A stretch of 64,000 nt of DNA from Candidatus Gastranaerophilales bacterium (lineage in GTDB: Bacteria > Cyanobacteriota > Vampirovibrionia > Gastranaerophilales > Gastranaerophilaceae), in contig CALVCA010000001.1 of NCBI GenBank assembly GCA_944325895.1, positions 27,165-91,164 of the forward strand, in the 5' to 3' direction. The first letter of the stretch is position 1, and each line of letters starts with the position of its first letter. The notes beneath the pieces are model-generated. The model was not told the origin of the DNA and searched no databases. It saw only the letters and a list, made by a program, of their open reading frames with translations. A program made the position numbers and the translations under genes. Positions 34,741 to 43,482 of the stretch are shown here, one piece after another.

Positions 34741-37700
34741 ATGGAAAAATTTAAAAAAGCAGGGCTTATAACAGGAATAATAATATTAACGGCATATATA
34801 ATTTTTTTAATACTGCCATTTATATTATCACCGATATTGAATTCCTATAAAGACGAAATTGCAGTACTTGTTAAAGAATCAACAGGATATGATGTAAAAC
34901 TGGAAAAGTTAGGTGTTGTCACAGGTTTTAATCTTTCAGCAGGCATAAGTATCGGTAGTGTTGAATTTATGATACCCGGAGGTGAAGAATTTTTATCAGC
35001 TGAAAAATTCAAGGCAAAAATCGCATTACTTCCCCTTTTAATCGGTAAAATTGAAGCTGATTCAATAACGGTTGATAACTTATACGCATATCTAAAAATC
35101 CGCCCTGACGGTCACTTATTAATAGAAGAATATTTACCGCAGCCTGATCCGGATAAACCTGCACAAAATATGCAGCCAATGCCTTTCAAACTCTCCAATC
35201 ATCTGCCTGATATTATTGCAAAAAGTTATGATATAACTTTAGCTGATACAAAATCTGAATATACAATTTCGGGACAAGATTTAAAACTTACTGACTTTAT
35301 TTTGGATAAAAAATTCAAATTTTCGACTAAAGGCTTTATCACACTAAATTCGATAAAACAATTTACCTATGATATAAAACTGTACAATAAAATAATGCCT
35401 GAAATATCTTTAAATGATATGGTATCTAATTCTGAAAGCAGCAATAATAATACGACATTTCCTATTTTAGACATTTTTAAAGCTATAAATAAATCACGTC
35501 TTAGTGCTGATTTAACAGCTGATTTAACATCATCGGGCAGTTTTGAGTCGCCTGATGTCAATGGTAAATTAAATATTGACAACATATCTTTACTGGTTGA
35601 CGGCAAGCCTCTGCCAAAAAGTTTTTTTCATATGAATGCTAAAAAAAATAACATTGATTTAGATTTGAATTTATATACGGCAAATAACGAAAAAACTCTC
35701 TTAAAAGGTAATTTTAAAACAGGGAAAAATCCTAAAATCGATATGAATTTTGTGTCGGATACACAAATCAATAATATTTTCAGAATAATAAACAGCCTTG
35801 CCAAAGCGTTTAACTATAATGATTTGGAAACTCTTACGGCAAATGGCAGTATCAGCTCAAATTTCAACATAAAATCCGACTTAAAACACGTAAAATCATC
35901 AGGTTACATAAAAATACCTTCAGCCGATATAAATTACGGACAATACAATTTAGCACTAAACAATATAACTGCAGACATTGATTTAAACAACATGATTAAT
36001 ATTAAAAATGCAGGATTTGAAATAAAAGAACATCCGCTGAGGATTAACGGCACCATAAAAAATGATTCACAAACAGACATACATGTATTTGCCGAAAAAT
36101 TACCTCTAAAAGGAGTAATAGCCGCTGCAGGACAGGTGCAAATATTAAAAGATAATAAAATCAATTCAGGCACATTATCATTAGATGCCACAGCTACAGG
36201 CAAATTAACAAATATTACACCGTCTGTCACACTTTCCGTTAACGACGTAAATATAAAAAATAAACCCGCAAACACACGTATTACTTTGAATAATGCAGAC
36301 TTTACAGTAATTCCCGAAGATAAAAAATTTAACGGCAATTTAGCGTTAAATAATTTAAAAATAACAAATCCGGCTGCTGTTTTAAATATTCCTGACACAA
36401 ACGTAGTAATAGGGGACAAAAATATTGATATAAAACAGGCTTATGTGCTTTTAAACAATTCAAGAATAGATATAACCGGCGGAATTAAAAATTACTTGAA
36501 TGATAAACTTAAAATAGAGCTTACGGCAAACGGATTTTTGCTGGCGGACGATATCAGTAAAATGCTGCCTGAGGAATTTCAGCCTGCATCTAAAGGAAAA
36601 CTGCCGTTAAATATAACAGTAACAGGGGATAAAAAAGTTCAAGATATCCTATTTAATATAACGGCAACACCTTCAAATTATGCGGCAATACTTGATATTG
36701 ACCTATTAAAAGGGAAAACCACCGTAATCAATTCCAATATAAGAATTATGGATGATTCCGCTAAATTTACGGATACATACATATCGGGCGGTAATGTTCA
36801 GATAGCAACACTGGAAGGCGGAATAAATAGTCTTTCAAAAGATCAAACATTAAATATGAGATTTTCCGTACCCAAAAAAGTTTCATTTGCAATACCGGGT
36901 GTTAAAAATTCAAATATTTCGGCACGAGGAGATATTGATATAACAGGCACTATTGCAAACCCCTATCTAAAGGGCTTGGTAAGCATTCCATCAATCACCA
37001 TGCCTGATATAACAATAACAAATACGGTTGCGAACATTAACGGACCGATATTAAAAGGTAACGGCACAATTCAAACATTACAATCAGGCGGAATTGCAGC
37101 ACAAAACTTGGCAGCTGAATTTTTGCTGAAAAACTATTCCGTCATATACCTGAACAACATTACCGGCGATGCTTTTGAAGGTAAAATTTCAGGTAACATA
37201 TCATACGGATTAAATGACGGAAAAATCAAAATAAACATGACAGGCAGCGAAATGAATGCTGTAAAAGCAATAGAAGGCTCAGCCGGAATAAAGAATGCTT
37301 TGTCAGGAACATTAGCTTTTAAAGCGGATATTACAACCAAAGGTGCAACCGATGTTGATATAATGAAAAATTTAAAAGGAAGTGCAGCTTTTGATATTAA
37401 TAACGGTAAATTCTTAAACGTTGGCCGCTTTGACAGCTTATTATATGCACAAAACATATTAGCGAACGCAGTTTTAAAAACAGCAGTAACATCAATTACT
37501 TCACTGCCAATAATCCAAAATACAGCCGAATTTAAAACTATTAAAGGTGACTTACTTTTCGATAACAGCTGGGCAAAAATAAATTCAATAACAACCTCCG
37601 GTCCTTTGATGGCATATTACATAACAGGACGCTATAACTTATTGAACGGGACAACAAATGCCGTAATTTTAGGCAGATTAGATTCAAAAGTAGTTTCTGT

Positions 37701-38073
37701 CCTGGGACCGCTCGGTGATCTATCCGTTGAAAAATTAACATCCTACATACCAAAATTCGGTACTCTAACGGGCATGCTGATAAATTCCATGACTACAGAT
37801 CCCGAAAAAGAAAATACCGCAAACATTCCTTCTATATCATCAGACAGCTATAAAGATTTCAAAGTGGAATTTAACGGCGGAATAGACGGCAAAACGTCTG
37901 TTAAATCTTTCAAATGGCTTTCAAAATGTGATACCACGGCGATTGATAATCCTGTAGATACGGTCAAACAAAATATTTCAGATACAAAAGATGCTATCAA
38001 AAATTCCATAGAAAATTCTAAGCAGCAGCTTATTGATGCTAAAGAGAATTTAAAAAATTTATTTAAATTTTAA
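34741..38073 (+). CDS. giant AsmA-like membrane-anchored protein
   Basis: A 1110-residue protein of the AsmA/YhdP bridge-like group. One N-terminal membrane helix (GLITGIIILTAYIIFLILPF) is followed by the amphipathic IAVLVKESTGYDVKLEKLGV typical of AsmA N-termini. About 1000 residues of regular beta-strand repeats follow, rich in Asn, Asp, Ile and Gly. Such proteins form a lipid-carrying groove across the periplasm between inner and outer membranes, which implies a diderm envelope. The C-terminus is a short amphipathic helix (AIKNSIENSKQQLIDAKENL). AGGGGA precedes the ATG by about 8 nt. The specific lipid is unknown. Confidence 0.8.
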   Translation: MEKFKKAGLITGIIILTAYIIFLILPFILSPILNSYKDEIAVLVKESTGYDVKLEKLGVVTGFNLSAGISIGSVEFMIPGGEEFLSAEKFKAKIALLPLLIGKIEADSITVDNLYAYLKIRPDGHLLIEEYLPQPDPDKPAQNMQPMPFKLSNHLPDIIAKSYDITLADTKSEYTISGQDLKLTDFILDKKFKFSTKGFITLNSIKQFTYDIKLYNKIMPEISLNDMVSNSESSNNNTTFPILDIFKAINKSRLSADLTADLTSSGSFESPDVNGKLNIDNISLLVDGKPLPKSFFHMNAKKNNIDLDLNLYTANNEKTLLKGNFKTGKNPKIDMNFVSDTQINNIFRIINSLAKAFNYNDLETLTANGSISSNFNIKSDLKHVKSSGYIKIPSADINYGQYNLALNNITADIDLNNMINIKNAGFEIKEHPLRINGTIKNDSQTDIHVFAEKLPLKGVIAAAGQVQILKDNKINSGTLSLDATATGKLTNITPSVTLSVNDVNIKNKPANTRITLNNADFTVIPEDKKFNGNLALNNLKITNPAAVLNIPDTNVVIGDKNIDIKQAYVLLNNSRIDITGGIKNYLNDKLKIELTANGFLLADDISKMLPEEFQPASKGKLPLNITVTGDKKVQDILFNITATPSNYAAILDIDLLKGKTTVINSNIRIMDDSAKFTDTYISGGNVQIATLEGGINSLSKDQTLNMRFSVPKKVSFAIPGVKNSNISARGDIDITGTIANPYLKGLVSIPSITMPDITITNTVANINGPILKGNGTIQTLQSGGIAAQNLAAEFLLKNYSVIYLNNITGDAFEGKISGNISYGLNDGKIKINMTGSEMNAVKAIEGSAGIKNALSGTLAFKADITTKGATDVDIMKNLKGSAAFDINNGKFLNVGRFDSLLYAQNILANAVLKTAVTSITSLPIIQNTAEFKTIKGDLLFDNSWAKINSITTSGPLMAYYITGRYNLLNGTTNAVILGRLDSKVVSVLGPLGDLSVEKLTSYIPKFGTLTGMLINSMTTDPEKENTANIPSISSDSYKDFKVEFNGGIDGKTSVKSFKWLSKCDTTAIDNPVDTVKQNISDTKDAIKNSIENSKQQLIDAKENLKNLFKF

Positions 38074-38957
38074 AGAATACAAGCAAGCACCATGAGCAAG
38101 ATTGTTCCTATTTGGAATGCGGTTGCCATATTTTGCGAGAATTTATTATTATCGTATTTGTCCGCACTTTTTTGGGCACGATAGGCACTTGCAATTCTTT
38201 CAGCTCTTGTCTGCGTGTCATCTTGTGAAAACTCCGTACCGAACATTGCACTTTCCAACCTTGAAAGTCTGTTTTCAATAGACTCATTTTTATAAGTTCT
38301 GTTTAAAATTGATTTTTCAACAGTAGTAATATTTGCTTTTTTAAACGGTTTTGGATGAGCAGCGTTGTACGCATCATAATCAAATCTGTTCGGAGATTCA
38401 TATCTGTCTAAATGATAATTTTTATCTAAAGGTATCACATCTTCTTCATAAAAATCATTTGAAGATTGTGCAATTTGATTATCCATAAAACTTGACGGCT
38501 TAATTTCAGCTTTTAACCTATCAACTCTCGACGCTAAATCGTCACTAAAACTTTGCCCGAAAGTTTCTTTTTCAAGTTTAGTTAAACGGTCTTTTATATC
38601 AATATTCCCGAATTTTTGGTTAAAAACAGCCATTTCAAGTTCATCAACTGCAGGATATTCAACTGTCGGGTCCTGTGCAACTTCTTCAAATGTATCTTCT
38701 TTAGGAGTAATTTCATATCCCATCAAATCCGTTGATAAATCACTGCGAAGTTTTGCCAATCTTTGTTCGACAGAACCACTTGATATCCTCCCGTACACAC
38801 TGTTTTCTATCCTGTCTAAGCGGGTTGAATCATTTTCATTATCATATTGAAATCCGTACAATACATTTTCTATTTTACCCAAAGTAGGGGTGTATGTACT
38901 TGCATAAGAAATATTTACAGATAAAATTATTGCCAAAATAATAATTATTTTCCGCAT
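38070..38957 (-). CDS. secreted or membrane protein with RLxRLE repeats
   Basis: A 295-residue protein. It starts with a signal-like helix (KIIIILAIILSVNISYAS) and ends in a hydrophobic segment (ATAFQIGTILLMVLACIL). Between them are three copies of a roughly 48-residue unit at about 26-75, 104-153 and 212-262. Each unit pairs an E-x-x-x-(Y/F)G half with a RLxRLE half, for example STRLDRIENSVYG, KDRLTKLEKETFG and ENRLSRLESAMFG. The units look like helical hairpins. No enzyme motif is seen. Convergent with the AsmA-like gene and overlapping it by 4 nt. Confidence 0.7.
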   Translation of the reverse strand: MRKIIIILAIILSVNISYASTYTPTLGKIENVLYGFQYDNENDSTRLDRIENSVYGRISSGSVEQRLAKLRSDLSTDLMGYEITPKEDTFEEVAQDPTVEYPAVDELEMAVFNQKFGNIDIKDRLTKLEKETFGQSFSDDLASRVDRLKAEIKPSSFMDNQIAQSSNDFYEEDVIPLDKNYHLDRYESPNRFDYDAYNAAHPKPFKKANITTVEKSILNRTYKNESIENRLSRLESAMFGTEFSQDDTQTRAERIASAYRAQKSADKYDNNKFSQNMATAFQIGTILLMVLACIL

Positions 38958-39025
38958 AATTACTCCTTACATTACAGAATAGAATTCTTTATAATCGAAT
39001 ACTATCCTACATTTCAGGAGTTTAA

Positions 39026-39063
39026 ATTTATGCTAAAACAGCAAAAAATACCTAAGCATAAAT
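39026..39063. repeat. 9-bp inverted repeat in intergenic spacer
   Basis: ATTTATGCT (39026-39034) and AGCATAAAT (39055-39063) are exact reverse complements with a 20-nt loop. It lies between the AAA+ ATPase and the repeat-protein gene, both on the minus strand. No T-run follows on either strand, so it is more likely an operator or RNA structure than a terminator. Confidence 0.35.
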
Positions 39064-39101
39064 GACTAAATTATATTTTTAAACAGTACTAAATACTTAG
39101 T

Positions 39102-40433
39102 TTATCTGAAGCCTACAGATTTTCTCATATTAGAAGACTGAAAATCATTTTCCGTAATCTTCAGATTATCATTTTTCGCAATCTCATTAAAGAAATCGTC
39201 TTTAGTAATAATTCTTCTGCCGTCTTTTCTAGCGTTGTCAGATGCTTTGTCAGCAATAATAATTATAGCACTGGATGGGAAACCTTCCATTTTTTGGGCA
39301 ATTTCTTTTAAATCATCCTGAGATTCGGCTAAAGGTATACCTTTCAGACGCGGAGCAAGAGCTTTATATACTATTTTTTCCCTTGTTTCCAAATCAGGCA
39401 ATGGCACATAAATTTGTTCATCAAATCTTCTTTTGATTGCCGGATCAATAATATCGTATTTATTAGTAGCCGCAATTACAAAAATATTACGATTTCTTGC
39501 GGTTTCAATCAAATTCAAAAGCGTACCCATTTGTTTTAAATCTTCCGATGAAGCGTATTGATCACGTGCTTTAGTGAGTCCGTCAATTTCATCAATAAGC
39601 ATAAAGCACGGCTTGCCGGTTTCTTCTGCAACCATAGCAGCTTTATCAAATGCTGCCTGATAATTTGCGGAAGTTGCGTTTATATAAGGTGAACCGGCTT
39701 TACTTATTTTTAATTTAAATAAAGGTAAATCTGCTTCTTGAGAAAGAGCTTCTGCAATAGTTGTTTTACCGCATCCGGGAGGACCGTACAATAAAACTCC
39801 TCTAGGCGGTCTTTTTCCGTATTCTTCAAAATCCAAATCCGCTTCTTCAGGATGAGTGACCGGATAAATGATTTTATCATACAGTTCTTCTTTTAATTTT
39901 TCCATACCGCCTAAACTGTCAAAACCTTTCGGCGAAAATTCATCAGGTGTAAATTCTTCTATTAATTCATCTTCAACATTACTGTCTTGAGGCATGAATT
40001 CAACTCCGAAATCGCCATCTCCCGCTTGTTCTGCAAAGTCATTTAAATCTATCAAAATTTGTGACAAACCATAGCCCATACAATACTGCCATAATGCATC
40101 AAAAGTTCTGTTATCTTTTACGGACTTATATGCACCTGTATCATAAGAATATTTTTCCCTGGCAGTATAATTCATTTCAGGGAATATAACTTCAACAGCC
40201 GATGCAAGCTTAAATTTTGAATTTAATAATGTATTTACCAACGACATATTTTTAAGGGTATCATCTGAACCTCTTATTTCATCTTCTGTTTTATTGCAAG
40301 AATTATTTAGCTGAATTAAAGCATTTGCCTCTCTTGAATTATCACTTTTTAATTTTTTATTCAGTTCGTTACTTAAGGTTTTATTATAACCAAAAGTCGG
40401 AGTAAAATAGCTTAAATTTTGTATTCTCATCAT
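39102..40433 (-). CDS. AAA+ ATPase with lineage-specific N-terminal domain
   Basis: A 443-residue protein. The C-terminal half is a classical AAA module of the Cdc48/FtsH/SpoVK type: Walker A LLYGPPGCGKTTIAEAL, Walker B CFMLIDEIDGL, sensor 1 FVIAATNKYDIIDPAI, and arginine finger KRRFDEQIYVPLP. The N-terminal 170 residues are not recognised and begin with FTPTFGYNK, the short motif shared with other unknowns here. A GG substrate-side element (DSLGGMEKL) leads into the AAA core. No protease domain is fused, so it is probably an unfoldase or remodeller. AAAGG precedes the ATG. Confidence 0.85.
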   Translation of the reverse strand: MMRIQNLSYFTPTFGYNKTLSNELNKKLKSDNSREANALIQLNNSCNKTEDEIRGSDDTLKNMSLVNTLLNSKFKLASAVEVIFPEMNYTAREKYSYDTGAYKSVKDNRTFDALWQYCMGYGLSQILIDLNDFAEQAGDGDFGVEFMPQDSNVEDELIEEFTPDEFSPKGFDSLGGMEKLKEELYDKIIYPVTHPEEADLDFEEYGKRPPRGVLLYGPPGCGKTTIAEALSQEADLPLFKLKISKAGSPYINATSANYQAAFDKAAMVAEETGKPCFMLIDEIDGLTKARDQYASSEDLKQMGTLLNLIETARNRNIFVIAATNKYDIIDPAIKRRFDEQIYVPLPDLETREKIVYKALAPRLKGIPLAESQDDLKEIAQKMEGFPSSAIIIIADKASDNARKDGRRIITKDDFFNEIAKNDNLKITENDFQSSNMRKSVGFR

Positions 40434-40479
40434 TTTTACCTTTCTGATGAAATATAAAATACAAAAATAATTTTTTTTG

Positions 40480-41670
40480 CTATTTATTTTTCAATTTTTT
40501 AAGAGCGGCTAATTCATCCTGATAAGGAGAGATAGCAGTAATTTTTTCAATAATTTCAGGTAATTTATCACAGACAAAATCAATTTCTTTTTCAGTTGTA
40601 AACCTGCTTAAAGATAATCTGATACTGCCGTGGATAGCTGTAAACGGAACATTCATAGCTCTTAAGACATGGCTTGGTTCTAAAGAACCTGAAGTACACG
40701 CACTGCCTGAGCTTGCACAGATACCCAAATCACTCAAATGCAGTAATATCAGCTCGCCTTCAACATATTCAAATCCGATATTTGTAGTATTCGGAACACG
40801 ATTAGCAACACCGGTATTTAAACGTGAATTGTAAATACGTTTCAAAATAGTAGTTTCAAGCTTGTCACGCAAGCGTTTGACCTCAGTCATTTCATAATTA
40901 AGACTGTCAATAGCAAGTTCAGCTGCCTTAGCCATACCCGCAATATAAGGTACATTTTCGGTACCGGCACGTTTACCGCGTTCTTGATGTCCTCCTATAA
41001 TCAAAGGGGTTATCATAGTTTTAGAATTCACATACAAAGCCCCGACCCCTTTTGGAGCATGGAACTTATGTCCCGAAATACCGAGCATATCAATGCCCAT
41101 TTCCTGAACATTCATAGGAATTTTACCGGCGACCTGAACAGCATCAACAAAAAACTTTGTTTCAGGGCTTTTTGATTTTATAATTTCGGATATTTTTTGT
41201 ATAGGGAAAATAACTCCGGTTTCATTATTAGCCCACATAACAGACACTAATGCGGTATCAGAAGTAATTGCCGCTTCTAATTGTTCCAAATCCAAATCGC
41301 CGTTAGAATTTACTCCGATATAATCAACTTTATAACCTTGTTTTTCAAGAGTTTGATATAAATTTAAAACACACGGATGCTCAACTTTTGTAGTAATAAT
41401 ATGTTTTTTAGCCTTGTTATAATTAAGAACACCTCTGATAGCGGTATTAGCACTTTCAGAGCCGCAAGAAGTAAAGATAATTTCTTTTTCATCTTTTGCA
41501 TTGACAAAATCCTTAATTACACCTCTTGCTTCTTTTAAAGCATTAGAGGCTTTTTTACTAAAATTATACATACTTGAAGGGTTTGCATATTCATCCGTAA
41601 AATACGGCATCATAGCGTCCAGTACTCTTTCATCAATTTTTGTTGTAGCATTGTTATCTAAATAAATCAT
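40480..41670 (-). CDS. nifS: cysteine desulfurase, NifS/IscS type
   Basis: A 396-residue PLP enzyme that takes sulfur from cysteine as a persulfide for Fe-S cluster building. MIYLDNNATTKID opens it, the PLP lysine is in SGHKFHAPKGVGALY, and the persulfide cysteine is in SSGSACTSGSLEPSHV on a short loop, as in the NifS/IscS class. Its ATG overlaps the nifU stop by 4 nt, so donor and scaffold are translated together. No nitrogenase genes are present; a general Fe-S role is likely. Confidence 0.93.
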   Translation of the reverse strand: MIYLDNNATTKIDERVLDAMMPYFTDEYANPSSMYNFSKKASNALKEARGVIKDFVNAKDEKEIIFTSCGSESANTAIRGVLNYNKAKKHIITTKVEHPCVLNLYQTLEKQGYKVDYIGVNSNGDLDLEQLEAAITSDTALVSVMWANNETGVIFPIQKISEIIKSKSPETKFFVDAVQVAGKIPMNVQEMGIDMLGISGHKFHAPKGVGALYVNSKTMITPLIIGGHQERGKRAGTENVPYIAGMAKAAELAIDSLNYEMTEVKRLRDKLETTILKRIYNSRLNTGVANRVPNTTNIGFEYVEGELILLHLSDLGICASSGSACTSGSLEPSHVLRAMNVPFTAIHGSIRLSLSRFTTEKEIDFVCDKLPEIIEKITAISPYQDELAALKKLKNK

Positions 41671-42491
41671 ACTTCTATAACCTCAATATTATCATCCATG
41701 GCATTTTTCAATGTTTGTTCGACAAATCTTTTTATTGTAAGAGTCGCATTTTTACAGGAAGAACATTTGCCGTGGAGTTTCACAAAGACCTTATTATCTT
41801 TAACATCTACAAGATTTATATCACCGCCGTCTTTTTGAAGTTCAGGCGAAATTTGAGTTTCAATAATATTATTAATTTTTAAAATTCTTTGAGTAGGCGA
41901 CAATTGATTATCGGATTTAACTTTTGCATAATAAGTATCAATTATGTCTTTAATCAAAGATTTACATCTGCCGCAAGCACCGCCTGCTTTAGTGTAATTA
42001 GTAACATCTTCGACAGTTTTTAAACCGTTCTGCTTAATAGCATCCCATATAACGTTTTCCGTAACATTAAAGCAGGTACAAACAATTTTTTCGGCTTTTT
42101 CAGGTTCTCTTAAATCATCCAAATCCTGATAACCGTAATTTTTCAACGCATCTTCCAAAGCTTCGTAGCCCATAACGGAACAATGCATTTTTTCAGGCGG
42201 CAAACCGCCCAATTGATCAGCAATATCTTTGTTTGTAATTTTTTTAACATCCTCCAAAGATTTACCGATAATCATTTCCGTTAAGATACTGGAGCTTGCA
42301 ACAGCAGATCCGCAGCCAAAAGTTTGAAATTTTGCATCTGTTACAATATTATCTTTAATTTTTAAATATATTTTCAACTGATCACCGCAGGTAAGAGAAC
42401 CCGCTACACCAACAGCATCCGCATCATTAATTTTACCGACGTTTCTCGGATTTCTGTAATGATCCATAACTTTTTCCGTATAATCCCACAT
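41667..42491 (-). CDS. nifU: three-domain Fe-S scaffold NifU
   Basis: A 274-residue full-length NifU. The N-terminal IscU-like domain (about 1-125) has its cluster cysteines in GSLTCGDQL, TFGCGSAVA and MHCSVMG. A central BFD-like 2Fe-2S domain (about 135-185) shows CTCFN and GACGRCKS. The C-terminal Nfu domain (about 205-274) has CSSCKNAT. It assembles clusters with sulfur from NifS. The three-domain form is typical of nitrogen fixers and some anaerobes. AAGGAG precedes the ATG. First gene of the pair. Confidence 0.94.
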   Translation of the reverse strand: MWDYTEKVMDHYRNPRNVGKINDADAVGVAGSLTCGDQLKIYLKIKDNIVTDAKFQTFGCGSAVASSSILTEMIIGKSLEDVKKITNKDIADQLGGLPPEKMHCSVMGYEALEDALKNYGYQDLDDLREPEKAEKIVCTCFNVTENVIWDAIKQNGLKTVEDVTNYTKAGGACGRCKSLIKDIIDTYYAKVKSDNQLSPTQRILKINNIIETQISPELQKDGGDINLVDVKDNKVFVKLHGKCSSCKNATLTIKRFVEQTLKNAMDDNIEVIEV

Positions 42492-42543
42492 TTGTTTATA
42501 CTCCTTATAATATTATTTTAACTCAAAAAATTAAAAACGAATA

Positions 42544-43440
42544 TTAATTTAAGATTAATTTTTTATTTTCGCTGTCAGCGTACAACTTTGCATTAACACC
42601 ATAAGGCAGGGTAATTTTTTCTTTTGCATGGGTAATTTTAAAACCGCCTAAGACCGGAATATTTAATTTATCTCCGATTTCACAAAAAATTTCATCCAGC
42701 CACTGATTATTATCCGTATCTAAAAAATCGCCTAAAACAATACCTTTTACATATTTGCAAAATTTATCGATATTAATCAGTTGTGTAAACATTTTATCAA
42801 TTTTATAAGCAGGTTCGTTTAAGTCCTCGGCAAAAAATATAAAATTTTCATCGGGTAAAAAGTCTAACCCGCACAAAGACACAATGGTAGAAAGGTTTCC
42901 GCCGAATAAAATACCTTCTGCGTAACCTCTTTTATATATTTTGTCCTGTTCGGGAGAATACGAAAAACTGTCATTTTCTAAAGCACTAAAAAAAGAATTT
43001 ACGGTAAATTCATCGGGCACACCAAAATCACTTTGAGCAAGCGGTCCCCAAAAAGTCATAAGATTTGATTTTTTTAACATCATGGCAGAAAGTGCCGACA
43101 CATCGGAATATCCGCAAAAAATCTTCGGATTATTTTTTATTAATTCGTAATCCAGTTTTTTTATTAACCTTATTGCTCCGTAGCCGCCTCGCATACAAAT
43201 AATAGCTTTAATTTCAGGATTTTCAAAAAATTTATGAAATTCTTCTGTTTTTTTCTCATCAGAACCCGATAAATATCTGTATTTATCAAAAGCATTTTCA
43301 CTCAAACAAACTTTAAACCCCAAATTTTCAAAAAATTTTACTGCGTTCAAAACATTTTCTTTACTTTCGACTGCACCTGATGTTGCAAGTATACCGATTG
43401 TGTCACCCGGTTTAAGTTTATTTGGTTTAATTAAATTCAT
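42544..43440 (-). CDS. LD-carboxypeptidase (peptidase S66 family)
   Basis: A 298-residue serine peptidase of the LdcA/MccF family, which trims the terminal D-Ala from L,D-linked muropeptides during murein recycling. Family landmarks are RGGYGAIRLIKKLDY, the nucleophile serine in CGYSDVSAL, and the later Glu (FFAEDLNEPAYKIDKM) and His (FKITHAKEKITLPYG) that complete the triad. The length is normal. No signal peptide, consistent with a cytosolic enzyme. AAAGGACA precedes the ATG. Shares a promoter region with divergent dnaX. Confidence 0.9.
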   Translation of the reverse strand: MNLIKPNKLKPGDTIGILATSGAVESKENVLNAVKFFENLGFKVCLSENAFDKYRYLSGSDEKKTEEFHKFFENPEIKAIICMRGGYGAIRLIKKLDYELIKNNPKIFCGYSDVSALSAMMLKKSNLMTFWGPLAQSDFGVPDEFTVNSFFSALENDSFSYSPEQDKIYKRGYAEGILFGGNLSTIVSLCGLDFLPDENFIFFAEDLNEPAYKIDKMFTQLINIDKFCKYVKGIVLGDFLDTDNNQWLDEIFCEIGDKLNIPVLGGFKITHAKEKITLPYGVNAKLYADSENKKLILN

Positions 43441-43466
43441 ATAAGGTGTCCTTTTAAAAAATCTTT

Positions 43467-43482
43467 TGCTATAATTATATCA
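43467..43482. promoter_or_regulatory. mirror-image extended -10 pair, dnaX and LD-carboxypeptidase
   Basis: Forward TGCTATAAT (43467-43475) and reverse TGATATAAT (43482-43474) overlap in one 16-base block. Each has its own TG extension. The forward element ends 6 nt before the dnaX ATG, so transcription would start at or next to that ATG. Confidence 0.55.

Noticed and set aside
35934..36419. 161-codon open frame on the minus strand
   Set aside because: Antisense shadow of the AsmA-like gene without ribosome binding site or protein-like composition.
39009..39064. Eleven-codon ORF with an AGGAG upstream in the 38958-39101 spacer
   Set aside because: Too short to support, and the bases are better explained by the 9-bp inverted repeat.
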